Shown piece by piece: positions 5,755 to 14,792 of a stretch of DNA of 64,000 bases; position 1 is the stretch's first letter; every line of letters starts with the position of its first letter. The stretch comes from Prochlorococcus sp. AG-402-A04 (GTDB taxonomy: Bacteria > Cyanobacteriota > Cyanobacteriia > PCC-6307 > Cyanobiaceae), in NCBI GenBank assembly GCA_003278045.1, contig QCHG01000005.1:1-64000 (forward strand), read 5' to 3'. The notes beneath the pieces are model-generated. The model saw only the letters and a list, made by a program, of their open reading frames with translations, was not told where the DNA came from and did not search any database. The translations under genes and the position numbers were made by a program.

Positions 5755-6189
5755 TTAAATTTGCATTCTTACAGATTTACTAATTAAGGGAATTTCAGGT
5801 TCAACTCCATAAATACATTGAGAAATCGAATAAATAAAAATACATAGTGTAAATATAAAGATTATTGAGCCTAATTCAACTATGGGAAATATTCTCAAAA
5901 GATATGAAATTATTATCAAAGCAATATCAATAAGTAATGCTTGGCATGCGTTATATCTAACGAAATAGGGAACATTTGGATTTCTTACTAATCCAGCAAA
6001 CAAAATTATAAAAAATAAAAAACTACCAAAAGGCAAAGATTTTTCAATTATTGCTATTGGGAAAGTTAGTAATAATAATATTTTTAAAAATGAATATTTA
6101 TAGAACAAATAATATCCAAAAGGTATTGATGCCTTTAATGGCAAAGTATACAAAAATACTGATGAGAGTCTCTGGAATATCTGATTCAA
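5755..6189 (-). CDS. Tic20/Ycf60 family membrane protein
   Basis: This 144-residue protein has four hydrophobic helices and the family hallmarks VPYFVRYNACQALLIDI (about residues 82-98) and SQCIYGVEPEIPLIS with SVRMQ at the C-terminus. Tic20 is a component of the chloroplast inner-envelope import channel; the cyanobacterial homologue is a thylakoid or plasma-membrane protein of unsettled function. It is convergent with the secreted-protein gene and divergent from gloA. Confidence 0.85.
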   Translation of the reverse strand: MNQIFQRLSSVFLYTLPLKASIPFGYYLFYKYSFLKILLLLTFPIAIIEKSLPFGSFLFFIILFAGLVRNPNVPYFVRYNACQALLIDIALIIISYLLRIFPIVELGSIIFIFTLCIFIYSISQCIYGVEPEIPLISKSVRMQI

Positions 6190-6331
6190 TATATTGATGA
6201 TATTGTTGGGATTAATTATCTATATTTTAACCTAATTATTATGAACTTAATTAAAGACCTAGCCACGAAAATATCAACTTTGGCAGATAGTTATTAAATA
6301 TTAGATAATTGATTAAGGTTCATAATTCAAG

Positions 6332-6721
6332 ATGCGAATACTACATACAATGTTGAGAGTTGGAGATTTAGATAAATCCATTGATTTTTACGTCAATAAA
6401 TTAGGAATGAAGTTATTAAGAAAAAAGGATTACCCTCATGGGAAATTCACTTTGGCATTTGTTGGTTATGGTTCCGAGAAAGAAAATACAGTAATTGAAT
6501 TAACTTATAACTGGGGAAAAAAGTCTGAAGACTATGAGCTTGGAGATAAATATGGTCATATAGCTATCGGAGTAAAAGATATCCATCTTATTTGCCAAGG
6601 ATTAGAAAATAATGGTTGTAAAATGATAACTAAACCTAAAACAATGCAAAACAGTACTACGGTCTTGGCTTTTGTTGAGGATCCTGATGGATATAAAATT
6701 GAACTTATTGAAAGAGACTAA
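6332..6721 (+). CDS. gloA: Lactoylglutathione lyase (glyoxalase I)
   Basis: The 129-residue length is standard for bacterial GloA. The metal ligands are all in place: His5 in [10 protein letters not shown], Glu56 in VIELTYNWG, His76 in YGHIAIGV and Glu124 in YKIELIE. The enzyme isomerises the hemithioacetal of methylglyoxal and glutathione to S-lactoylglutathione in the cytoplasm. It is monocistronic here, with a 280-bp gap downstream. Confidence 0.95.
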   Translation: MRILHTMLRVGDLDKSIDFYVNKLGMKLLRKKDYPHGKFTLAFVGYGSEKENTVIELTYNWGKKSEDYELGDKYGHIAIGVKDIHLICQGLENNGCKMITKPKTMQNSTTVLAFVEDPDGYKIELIERD

Positions 6722-7001
6722 AAGCTCGGAAGTTTTTAATTAAATCAGCAAATAACTAAAATAAAAAAAAAATTAATTTTCTAATATATAGAGTTTTCAA
6801 TTAACAGAAAAAAATTCCTCAAATACCATATTGGACAGATCCTACAGTTTTAATTGAGACATAACATAATTTCTAAGACGAGGAGCTAACGAAAGAAATT
6901 ACTTATAATATATAATCTAATTTAAATCTATATTAAATCTATATAGAATTTGTAGACAATCCATTTAGATTTATTTATTATAGAATTATCGCATAAAACT
7001 T

Positions 7002-7499
7002 ATGCCTAGTAATTGGTCAAAAATAAGAGATGAATGGCTTAATAGAACTGCCATTGCGGAAGATGACGCTAAATGGGCACTAGAAGCTTTAATTAATTCT
7101 GAAGAAGAGTTATTTGAAATAGAACAAAAAATCAAGAATAAAGAGGACGCTATAAGCCAAGTGAAAATTTTGAAGAAAAAGGTTAAAGAAACTATTTCCT
7201 CGAAAGAAATTAGTCTTGATGATATTGCATTAAATACTTCAAATTCAAACAAAGTACAAATCTCAGTGCCATCAAATCTTACTTATCTTTTGAAAGTTTG
7301 GGCAGCAGCAGAGGGTCGAGATCTATCGAGTGTTGCTTTTCAGTGTTTGGAAACTGGCATAAGGGAAATGAAAAGCAAAGGTTCAATACCTTCAGTAGCA
7401 GTAAATAGATATGACTCGGCCTGTCAAAAAAGGATTGCACTAGCAGAAGTAAACAATCTATTGGAGAAATACCAAATAGCACAGAATGAAATCAAATAA
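7002..7499 (+). CDS. Coiled-coil plus possible ribbon-helix-helix protein, 165 aa
   Basis: The N-terminal half (about residues 10-70) is a charged, heptad-like helical region. Residues 85-123 read as a short strand (KVQISVPSNL) followed by two helices (TYLLKVWAAAEGR and LSSVAFQCLETGIREM), the pattern of MetJ/Arc/CopG ribbon-helix-helix DNA-binding domains. The role is unknown; a dimeric regulator or scaffold is possible. It ends 2 bp before the next gene on the same strand, so the two are almost certainly translated together. Confidence 0.6.
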   Translation: MPSNWSKIRDEWLNRTAIAEDDAKWALEALINSEEELFEIEQKIKNKEDAISQVKILKKKVKETISSKEISLDDIALNTSNSNKVQISVPSNLTYLLKVWAAAEGRDLSSVAFQCLETGIREMKSKGSIPSVAVNRYDSACQKRIALAEVNNLLEKYQIAQNEIK

Positions 7500-7501
7500 T
7501 T

Positions 7502-7894
7502 ATGAATAACAGAAAAATCATAAAAGGGTACAAAACATTAATACCATCAAGTTCTAATGTAGATAGTTCTATCGATACGTTAAAAGATGGAATAATTTAC
7601 ACTCTTTATTCTTATAAATTTAATTCACTAAAAGTTGGCTTTGCCGAAAATGATAAGGTTCTAGAAAAAAAAATATCAAGTAACGCATTAATTTTGTTGG
7701 ACAAGAAAAAAGGCAATAAGAAAGATCTATTTTTAATAAAAACCACCTTAGAAGAACTTGGTATCAAATATTCAGACAATCTTTATCTTAAATACTCAAG
7801 TTCTTTAATGAGACATTTATCTACTCTTGGTTGGCCTATTGGGAGATCACTTTATAAACAAAGAAAAATTAAGAAAGAACTTCTATGTGCATAA
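7502..7894 (+). CDS. Possible GIY-YIG/Mug113-like small protein, 130 aa
   Basis: Residues 31-50 (IIYTLYSYKFNSLKVGFAEN) resemble the first strands of a T5orf172/Mug113 GIY-YIG domain, in which a YxY strand is followed by a (K/R)xG strand. A clearer member lies at 27155-27697. The C-terminal third (LMRHLSTLGWPIGRSLYKQRK) is basic and could bind nucleic acid. The catalytic Arg/Glu pair of the nuclease fold is not evident, so activity is doubtful. It is spaced 2 bp from the RHH-like gene and ends 3 bp before a convergent gene. Confidence 0.5.
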   Translation: MNNRKIIKGYKTLIPSSSNVDSSIDTLKDGIIYTLYSYKFNSLKVGFAENDKVLEKKISSNALILLDKKKGNKKDLFLIKTTLEELGIKYSDNLYLKYSSSLMRHLSTLGWPIGRSLYKQRKIKKELLCA

Positions 7895-7896
7895 TT

Positions 7897-8370
7897 TTAG
7901 ATGTAATCGCACTCTAAAGTATCTCTGGTATCTCTATTTGTGAATGGATTAGTACCAGAGGCACTTTCACAAAATTTCCTAACAATATCTTTTGGCAAAA
8001 AAACATTTGTGAAGTCTGCACCTTGGATTTTTACATTTTCAAACTGTGTACTATAAGCAAATGAATCCTCTAAGTTAGTATTTGATAAATCTGTTCCATC
8101 TAAAATAGCCGAGTCTAAAGTTACTTCTCTTAAATTGGAGTTACTTAAATTAGTATCTTTCAATTTTGCTCCATAAAGAGTAGCATTTTGGAGCTCACAA
8201 TCTGATAAATTTGCATCTTGCAAATCAGTCAAATAGAAAGTTGCTCCTTTTAAATCAGATCCAGAAAAATCAGCTCCAATTAAGGATTGTTTACCATAAT
8301 CCAATGCAGCAAAGCTTCTAGAAGGGAGAGTTAAAACAATCATTAAAACACTTAAAATTATAAATCTCAT
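7897..8370 (-). CDS. Exported pentapeptide-repeat protein
   Basis: A cleavable signal peptide (residues 1-21, ending SRSFA) is followed by about 18 consecutive A(D/N)LXX-type repeats between residues 27 and 125, such as ADFSGSDLKGATFYLTDLQD. These fold as a four-sided right-handed beta helix. The C-terminal segment contains two cysteines (KFCESASG and LECDYI) likely to form a disulfide. The overall plan matches thylakoid-lumen pentapeptide proteins of cyanobacteria and plants, whose biochemical role is not established. Confidence 0.9.
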   Translation of the reverse strand: MRFIILSVLMIVLTLPSRSFAALDYGKQSLIGADFSGSDLKGATFYLTDLQDANLSDCELQNATLYGAKLKDTNLSNSNLREVTLDSAILDGTDLSNTNLEDSFAYSTQFENVKIQGADFTNVFLPKDIVRKFCESASGTNPFTNRDTRDTLECDYI

Positions 8371-8476
8371 TTTTTGAGTAGTATTTCAATAAATTCTAAC
8401 TTCTTAAGCTGAAATCTAAAAATTAATTATTTACTGAATGCTATATTTATTGAAATAACAAATCACGAACTAGGTT

Positions 8477-10117
8477 TTGGATATAAGTCCTTATGATGCA
8501 ATTGTTGTTGGTTCTGGAGCTACAGGAGGAATAGCAGCACTTACATTGGCAGAACAAGGAATCAAAGTTTTAGTAATAGAAGCAGGGCCTCAAGTTAAAA
8601 GGCATGAAGCTAGTAATCATGAGCCAAAAAGTACATTCAAAAGATTATCAGGAGTTTTAACAAAAAAACATGCCAATCAATGCCAACATCCTGGTTATTG
8701 GAAAAATAATCCTGACTTATATTCAAATGAATTAAAGCATCCTTATGACTTCCCAAAAAAAAAGCCATTTCTTTGGACCCAGGGTAAACAATGTGGGGGG
8801 AGATCATTAACTTGGGGAGGCATAACATTAAGACTTTCCTCAGAAGACTTTCATCCCGCTAAAAAAGACGGATTCGGACCAAACTGGCCTATTTCATACG
8901 ATGAACTATCCCCTCACTATGATTTCATTGAAAATTTCTGCGGCATCTATGGACGAAAAGATGACATTAAAGAAGTCCCAAACGGTAAATATATTGGAGA
9001 AATACCTCTTACAGAAAACGAAAATGTTTTTGGCAGCGAAATAAAATCAAAATTAAACTATCCATTTATCCAATCAAGAGGATTTGATCGTAATTCATCA
9101 GTAAAAGAAAAAAAATGGCCAATGTCCTCTAGCTTAGGAAGCTCTTTAAAAAAAGCTTTAGATACTGGAAATGTACAAATAATCTCTAATTACTTAGTTG
9201 AGTCTTTTGAGATTAACAAGGCAACAGAGCTTGCCTCAAAACTAACGATCGTAAACCAAGAAAATGGACAAAAAGAAGTATTGAATTGTGATTTAATTCT
9301 TCTCTGCGCATCAACAATTTCAACACTCAGAATACTACTGAACTCAGAAAATAAAACAAATTCCTCAGGGTTTAAAGATAATTCTGGAAAATTAGGCAAA
9401 TACCTCATGGATCACATATCTATCTGTAGATTTTTTTCAGTCCCAAAAATAAAAAACTCAAATAAACCAGTAGATAATACTCCCGATCTTTCTGGAGCGG
9501 GAAGCTTCTTTATTCCATTTGGTTCAAATTTACCAGAAATTGACGACATAAATTTCCATAGAGGTTATGGAATCTGGGGGGCAATTGATCGATTAGGGAT
9601 TCCTAAATTTTTGCAAAAAGACACAAACACATCCATTGGCTTTCTTATCGCCCATGGCGAAGTCCTTCCTAGAGAGAAAAACTCAGTTTCTCTCTCACCA
9701 AAAACAGATGAATGGGGTATCCCAATTCCCTACATTGAATTCGAATGGAGCAAAAATGAGTTAAATATGGCTAAACATATGGATAACACAATACGTAAAT
9801 CAATCACAGCTGCTAATGGAGAAATAAAAAATATTAATGAACTAATTAATATCCCATTAGGGAGTCTATTTACAAAAAATTTGATCGCACTTTCAGATAG
9901 TCCTCCTCCTCCTGGATATTACATTCATGAAGTAGGGGGGGCACCAATGGGGATAGATGAAGAAAATAGCGTAGTTGATAAATTTAATAGATTATGGAGA
10001 TGTAAGAATGTACTTGTATTAGATGGAGCATGCTGGCCCACATCATCTTGGCAAAGCCCTACACTTACAATGATGGCCTTGAGTAGAAGAGCCTGTTTAA
10101 ATATTAAAAAGACTTAG
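8477..10117 (+). CDS. GMC-family FAD oxidoreductase
   Basis: The 546 residues begin with the FAD-binding strand YDAIVVGSGATGG (GxGxxG at about 12-18) and an acidic strand end (VLVIEAGP). They carry GKQCGGRSLTWGG in the middle, and near the C-terminus HEVGGAPMG and the WPTSSWQSPTLTMMAL region of GMC and gluconate-dehydrogenase-like oxidoreductases. The substrate is probably a sugar or alcohol but is not determined. A TTG start is forced, because an in-frame stop lies two codons upstream. Its 3' end overlaps the convergent DUF2811 gene by 14 bp. Confidence 0.85.
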   Translation: MDISPYDAIVVGSGATGGIAALTLAEQGIKVLVIEAGPQVKRHEASNHEPKSTFKRLSGVLTKKHANQCQHPGYWKNNPDLYSNELKHPYDFPKKKPFLWTQGKQCGGRSLTWGGITLRLSSEDFHPAKKDGFGPNWPISYDELSPHYDFIENFCGIYGRKDDIKEVPNGKYIGEIPLTENENVFGSEIKSKLNYPFIQSRGFDRNSSVKEKKWPMSSSLGSSLKKALDTGNVQIISNYLVESFEINKATELASKLTIVNQENGQKEVLNCDLILLCASTISTLRILLNSENKTNSSGFKDNSGKLGKYLMDHISICRFFSVPKIKNSNKPVDNTPDLSGAGSFFIPFGSNLPEIDDINFHRGYGIWGAIDRLGIPKFLQKDTNTSIGFLIAHGEVLPREKNSVSLSPKTDEWGIPIPYIEFEWSKNELNMAKHMDNTIRKSITAANGEIKNINELINIPLGSLFTKNLIALSDSPPPPGYYIHEVGGAPMGIDEENSVVDKFNRLWRCKNVLVLDGACWPTSSWQSPTLTMMALSRRACLNIKKT

Positions 10118-10361
10118 ATGGTGTAAATAATTGATTTAAATAAATTTCTGAGACAGAATTATCTGTACATCCGTTTTGAACGAGAAAAGTAGCTAATGCT
10201 GAATTTATAAGCTTATATTGATCCCAAGTTGGGTTACTTAATACGAAATCTTTCATAGTGTTATAAAGAGTTTCTGAAAGCTCTGTTTCTAAAGAGACTT
10301 TATTTGGAGAACACTCGACAAATTTCTTATCAGTTAAATTTGACTGGTTGATTTGATCCAT
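10104..10361 (-). CDS. DUF2811 family protein
   Basis: The core VSLETELSETLYNTMKDFVL, followed by NPTWDQYKLINSALATFLVQ and NGCTDNSVSEIYLNQLF, is the cyanobacterial DUF2811 domain. It reads as a short strand with helices, somewhat like a ribbon-helix-helix fold, but its function is unknown. I prefer the ATG at 10361 (85 residues). A longer frame from 10427 adds 22 basic/aromatic residues that do not look like the family. Confidence 0.8.
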   Translation of the reverse strand: MDQINQSNLTDKKFVECSPNKVSLETELSETLYNTMKDFVLSNPTWDQYKLINSALATFLVQNGCTDNSVSEIYLNQLFTPSKSF

Positions 10362-10427
10362 AGATTTATATTTTTCTGCATAACTATAATGATATTTTTT
10401 TTTAAAAAATTCAAAAAACATCTGCAT

Positions 10428-10743
10428 CTAAACTTTTCAATTTATCAAATGAGACTCATGTTATAAGTTAGTTTTTAAAAAACTTACTTTTTAAAAAAGG
10501 AAATTGAATAAATCTTAAAGAAAAGTCAACAATAATGTTGATGTCCTGTTTTTTTTGAAAAATGCTGGCATTTCTAATTCAATGTGGATTTGGACGTGGA
10601 AAACAACCTATAAATTGTGGAAAATCTAGTCCAAAATACTTTCAAGAATTTACATTAAGAATACTTATATATACTGAGTCTATTAAGACTAAGTCGAGAA
10701 AGAGACAGGTGATTGATTGATTTTCAACGGATTTTCTTAAGAT
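10428..10743. other. 316-bp region with only a weak micro-ORF
   Basis: This region lies between the 5' side of the DUF2811 gene and the 3' end of cbiX. No tRNA, terminator or recognised RNA motif is seen. A 52-codon frame (10562-10720) is the only coding candidate. Confidence 0.5.
10562..10720 (+). CDS. Doubtful 52-aa ORF
   Basis: The frame opens MLAFLIQCGFGRGKQPINCG and ends in a basic tail (KTKSRKRQVID). There is no clear ribosome-binding site and no recognised family. It is longer than expected by chance in DNA this AT-rich but could still be spurious. It is listed because the surrounding gap is otherwise empty. Confidence 0.2.
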   Translation: MLAFLIQCGFGRGKQPINCGKSSPKYFQEFTLRILIYTESIKTKSRKRQVID

Positions 10744-11946
10744 TTAGTCTTTATTAGGCAAGCGAAGCGTGACAGGTCCTAAAGGGTGTTTTGAGTTTGG
10801 ATAAATACTATGGTGATGGTGATGGTGATTATGTTCATGTTGATGAGCCTTTACATGTTCATGTCCCAAGTAATCTCCTCCTCCTGAGTTTGATTTTTCT
10901 TGGTAATGAGTTGATATTTGATTTTGTATTTCACAAGCACCATTACATTCAGGATCACATAAATCACAACTGATACCCAAGCCCTCTACATGATCATGAT
11001 GACTTTCTTGTACCATTCCAACTTCTTTTTCAAAGCCAAATAAATTTGATCTATATTTACAAGTTGAGCAATTCATAAAATTATTACCTTCGTTATTAAG
11101 AATCTCTTCAATCCTTTCTACAAAAGTGTCGACCACATAAGACTGTGACGAAAGATATTTTGCATGTATAAATGAAATATTTGGATTATTAATAGCAACT
11201 AAATCACTTTGCCTTTTTATTCTTGTGACAAGGACACCTGAGAAAAGGAAATAAGGAAAAATAATTATATTTTTATAACCAAGTCTCACAACATTTTTCA
11301 AGCCAGGTTCAACTAGAGGGAAAGTTACCCCAGAAAAAACTGTTTCCCCCCACCCTAATCCAATACCTTCTACGATCATTCTCGTAATTTTTGAAACATT
11401 GGAATTCGCATCTGGGTCAGAAGAACCTCTTCCAACAACAACTAATAATGATTCTTCAGTTTTGAGTGTATTATTTTGTTTAAATACATCTTTAACTCTT
11501 TCACAAGCCGCACTAATCATTAAATTATTAATACCTAATTCTCTTCCATAAATTATTTCAATACCTGTTTTACTTGAATAATTCATAAGCAAGCTAGGTA
11601 TATCATTTTTCACATGGCCAGCAGCGAAAAGCATTGCGGGTATTGCAATTACTTTTTTTATAGAAAGATCTCTTAATTTGTCTAGAGCATCAACAAGTGA
11701 AGGTTTAGCGAATTCCAAGAAACCATATTCAACCAAATAATTTGGATATCTTTTTTGGATAAACTGAGTTAATTCTTGAAATTCAGTAATTGCTAGTTTA
11801 TTTCTACTGCCGTGTCCACAGATTAGTATCGCGACTTGATTATTTAACTTCGAATCTAAATTATCCAAAATCGAGTTATTACTTATACCATAATAGTAAA
11901 GAACAATATCATGTAGTGAAAAATAATAATTTGCTTGAAGTTCCAA
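10744..11946 (-). CDS. cbiX: CbiX-type sirohydrochlorin chelatase with His- and Cys-rich tail
   Basis: Two chelatase repeats are visible. The first begins AILICGHGSRN (about residues 39-49) with a second His in MLFAAGHVKND; the second begins LLVVVGRGSSD. This is the long CbiX form, which inserts Co2+ (or Fe2+) into sirohydrochlorin on the way to cobalamin or sirohaem. After about residue 290 comes a Cys-rich region (CSTCKYR, then CDLCDPECNGACE), then a His run (HQHEHNHHHHHH). Both are likely to bind or store metal or an Fe-S cluster. The first 35 residues look non-conserved and the start may be downstream, since the 5' end overlaps the divergent oxidase gene. Confidence 0.9.
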   Translation of the reverse strand: MELQANYYFSLHDIVLYYYGISNNSILDNLDSKLNNQVAILICGHGSRNKLAITEFQELTQFIQKRYPNYLVEYGFLEFAKPSLVDALDKLRDLSIKKVIAIPAMLFAAGHVKNDIPSLLMNYSSKTGIEIIYGRELGINNLMISAACERVKDVFKQNNTLKTEESLLVVVGRGSSDPDANSNVSKITRMIVEGIGLGWGETVFSGVTFPLVEPGLKNVVRLGYKNIIIFPYFLFSGVLVTRIKRQSDLVAINNPNISFIHAKYLSSQSYVVDTFVERIEEILNNEGNNFMNCSTCKYRSNLFGFEKEVGMVQESHHDHVEGLGISCDLCDPECNGACEIQNQISTHYQEKSNSGGGDYLGHEHVKAHQHEHNHHHHHHSIYPNSKHPLGPVTLRLPNKD

Positions 11947-13190
11947 ATATCAACTCAAAAGATGCAAAATTAAAGAAATTAATTTATGACGTTGATGAGT
12001 CCCTATTTTATGAGGATAACTATTCTAATGAAGAATTCGAGCACCTTTGCGTATGTAGTGGAGGTACAACCTCTAGCTGTGCAAAAAATGGTTTTACAAC
12101 TCTTGATCTAAGAAAAAATTACAACAAAATTCACCTAGATAGAAAAACCAATTTAGTAACAATTGGAGGTGGAGTAATAATGGGGGATCTAGTAAATCAT
12201 TTGCAAAAACATAATCGAAGTTTTCCAATCGGACTTTCTAAACTTCCTGGAGCAGGTTATATACTCACTGGTGGAGTAAGCCCGCTCAGTAGAGCCTACG
12301 GATTAGCCATTGATAATATTGAATCAATAAAAGGTTTCTTGGGAAATGGCACATTTATCTCTTTAAAAAAAAATCAAATAAATCCAGAAGAACAATTGAT
12401 TTGGGAAGCAATTAAAGGCGCAGCACCCTTCTTTTCAATTATTACCGAAATAGAACTTAAGACTATCAAATCTAATCCAATAAAGGTTATTGAAGGATTT
12501 GTAAATCTAAATGAACTTTCAGAAATAATAAAACTATCAGAGGAATTTCCAGAAAATATTAGTCTTCAATGGATTTATGCCCAAAAAATTTATATATATA
12601 TTTTTGCTGAACTCAATAATTTAGAGGATAAAAGAACAGAAGAAAACTTAATGCTTCTAGACAAATTTCCTGCTTTAGAAAAAAAACTATATGAGAACTT
12701 TAACAAAATTAATTTTTTTCCAAAGGAATTGAATTTATATGAGCTGAATGCAAATAACCATTCTGAGGTAATAAGTCTTCTTGGAGAAGATTTAAAAAAT
12801 AATATCCCAATTTTTATAAAATGTTTGAGTGAAATAATGGAAAACAAACCTAATAATTCCTGTTATATTGCTTCTCAACAATTAGGTGGCAAAACTAAAA
12901 AGTTAAATCATGGAGCAAGCTTTTTTGTTCATAGAAAAAGTACTTGGAAACCATGGATATATGCATCATGGAAAAAAAATGATCTTCAAGAAAAAGAAGT
13001 CGCTCTGGAATGGATTTGTAAATCATGGAGCAAGCTAAAAAGGTTTTATCCAAATATTCACTTAGCCCAATTGCATAATCATTTGAATTCTCATGAAGAA
13101 GAAATTACATTAGCCTTTGGAAATAGAATGAACGAATTAAAAACTTTAAAGAATATTTTTGACCCACAAGGTATTTTGCCTCCTCTATGA
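11931..13190 (+). CDS. FAD-linked oxidase (FAD_binding_4 type)
   Basis: The PCMH-type flavin fold is recognisable from CVCSGGTTSSCAKNGFTTLD, VTIGGGVIMGDLVNHL and LPGAGYILTGGVSPLSRAYG (about the first third), with the terminal FDPQGILPP of this family. It is about 419 residues from TTG 11931; GTG at 11916 is also possible. The open frame reaches back to 11790, but that extension is antisense to cbiX and has no family-like sequence. The substrate is unknown. It is divergent from cbiX with overlapping 5' ends, so one promoter region must lie inside the other's coding sequence. Confidence 0.8.
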   Translation: MLEVPNINSKDAKLKKLIYDVDESLFYEDNYSNEEFEHLCVCSGGTTSSCAKNGFTTLDLRKNYNKIHLDRKTNLVTIGGGVIMGDLVNHLQKHNRSFPIGLSKLPGAGYILTGGVSPLSRAYGLAIDNIESIKGFLGNGTFISLKKNQINPEEQLIWEAIKGAAPFFSIITEIELKTIKSNPIKVIEGFVNLNELSEIIKLSEEFPENISLQWIYAQKIYIYIFAELNNLEDKRTEENLMLLDKFPALEKKLYENFNKINFFPKELNLYELNANNHSEVISLLGEDLKNNIPIFIKCLSEIMENKPNNSCYIASQQLGGKTKKLNHGASFFVHRKSTWKPWIYASWKKNDLQEKEVALEWICKSWSKLKRFYPNIHLAQLHNHLNSHEEEITLAFGNRMNELKTLKNIFDPQGILPPL

Positions 13191-13220
13191 GGTAACTTCT
13201 TAATTATAAAGAAACTTAAA

Positions 13221-14786
13221 ATGTCAAATTTCTCAAGATATTTATCTAAAAATTGGTTAGATGATCCAAAGTCAAATATTCTCTCTGGCTTAGTTGTTGC
13301 TTTTGCAATGATCCCAGAAGCAATTGCTTTTTCAGGTATAGCTGGTGTAGATCCTAAAGTTGGCCTTTTTGGTGCATTTTGCCTATCTATAACGATTGCC
13401 ATTGTTGGAGGAAGAAGGGGGATGATCACTTCAGCCACAGGTTCAACAGCTCTTTTAATGACTGGACTTGTTGCTTATGGAGAATCACAATCTCCTGGAT
13501 TAGGAGTCCCATATCTCATTGCAGCTGGAATATTAACTGGAATTTTCCAAATTCTTTGGGGATATTTAAGGCTTGCCTACCAAATGAGATTCGTTCCAAC
13601 AGGAGTATTAAGTGGATTTGTAAATGCATTGGCACTCTTAATATTTCAAGCACAACTACCTCAGTTAGGAATAGGGATTAAAGAATCTAAAGGATTAGTT
13701 GAACAAACTATCAGTCAATATCCAATTAACTCTCAGATTCCAGTAGTTTGGATTCTTGTAATCCTAGGATTAGTAATTATCTATGGGCTTCCAAAAATTA
13801 CAAAAGTAGTCCCATCTCAACTTATCGCAATAGTAGTAATTACTCTTATAAGCATATTTTTTAATCTAGATGTCCCAACAGTTAGCGATTTAGGTAAATT
13901 ACCTGATGGATTACCAAGTATTTCTCTTCCTTTTGGATCAATAGAAAATGGGAAAGTACCTTTTAGTCTTGAAACATTAGGGATAATTTTACCGACTTCA
14001 CTTGCAATATCTCTCGTAGGTTTAATGGAAACCTTTTTAACTCAAGATATTCTAGACGATGTAACTGATACAAGTTCTAATAAAAATAAAGAAGCAAGAG
14101 GACAGGGAATAGCAAATATTGTGGCATCCTTATTTGGTGGAATGGCAGGATGCGCCTTAGTTGGGCAATCTGTTATGAATACTGAGAATGGTGGTAAATC
14201 TAGATTATCAACCCTCTCCTCAGGTATATCTCTACTAATAATGATTATCCTCTTGAAGTCTTGGATTGGAGCAATCCCAATGGCTGCTTTAGTAGCAATC
14301 ATGATAACGATCGCAATAAGTACAGCAGATATAAATGGATTAAAAAATATTAGAAAGATACCTAAAAGCGATACTGCAGTCATGCTTATGACTTTCGCAG
14401 TCACTATGCTTACAAAACCTCATAATCTTGCGCTTGGAGTTATTGCAGGAGTTGCATTAGCTGCAATTCTTTTCAGCAGAAAAGTTGCAAAAGTTATAAC
14501 TGTCTCAAGAGCAAAAGAAAATAATTTAACTACCTACAAAGTAAAAGGACAATTATTTTTTGTAAGTAAAATTTATTTTTTACAAGGCTTTGATATTCAT
14601 GAACATCCAGAAAATATTGTAATTGACATGTCCTTAGCTCATATTTGGGATCAAAGTGGCGTTGTTGCACTTGAGCAAATTATTAGAAAATTCCAGAATG
14701 GTGGATCTAAAGTTGAAATTGTAGGGTTAAATAAAGAAAGTCTTAACCTATTTGAAAGACTAGGTGGTATTGAAAGCGCTCATTGA
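13221..14786 (+). CDS. SulP-family anion transporter (sulfate or bicarbonate)
   Basis: The 521 residues begin with the SulP hallmark DPKSNILSGLVVAFAMIPEA and GMITSATGSTALLM. There are about 10-12 membrane segments to residue 415 and a cytoplasmic STAS domain after that (IVIDMSLAHIWDQSGVVALE). Cyanobacterial relatives include BicA, a Na+-dependent bicarbonate transporter, so sulfate uptake cannot be assumed. It lies 30 bp after the oxidase gene on the same strand and is convergent with the methionine genes. Confidence 0.9.
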   Translation: MSNFSRYLSKNWLDDPKSNILSGLVVAFAMIPEAIAFSGIAGVDPKVGLFGAFCLSITIAIVGGRRGMITSATGSTALLMTGLVAYGESQSPGLGVPYLIAAGILTGIFQILWGYLRLAYQMRFVPTGVLSGFVNALALLIFQAQLPQLGIGIKESKGLVEQTISQYPINSQIPVVWILVILGLVIIYGLPKITKVVPSQLIAIVVITLISIFFNLDVPTVSDLGKLPDGLPSISLPFGSIENGKVPFSLETLGIILPTSLAISLVGLMETFLTQDILDDVTDTSSNKNKEARGQGIANIVASLFGGMAGCALVGQSVMNTENGGKSRLSTLSSGISLLIMIILLKSWIGAIPMAALVAIMITIAISTADINGLKNIRKIPKSDTAVMLMTFAVTMLTKPHNLALGVIAGVALAAILFSRKVAKVITVSRAKENNLTTYKVKGQLFFVSKIYFLQGFDIHEHPENIVIDMSLAHIWDQSGVVALEQIIRKFQNGGSKVEIVGLNKESLNLFERLGGIESAH

Positions 14787-14792
14787 AAAAAT

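Noticed and set aside
6241..6297. 18-codon ORF upstream of gloA (MNLIKDLATKISTLADSY)
   Set aside because: There is no independent support; it could be a leader peptide but cannot be told from chance.
11790..11930. N-terminal extension of the FAD oxidase frame
   Set aside because: It is antisense to cbiX, has no family-like sequence, and a start inside the cbiX 5' end is more likely.
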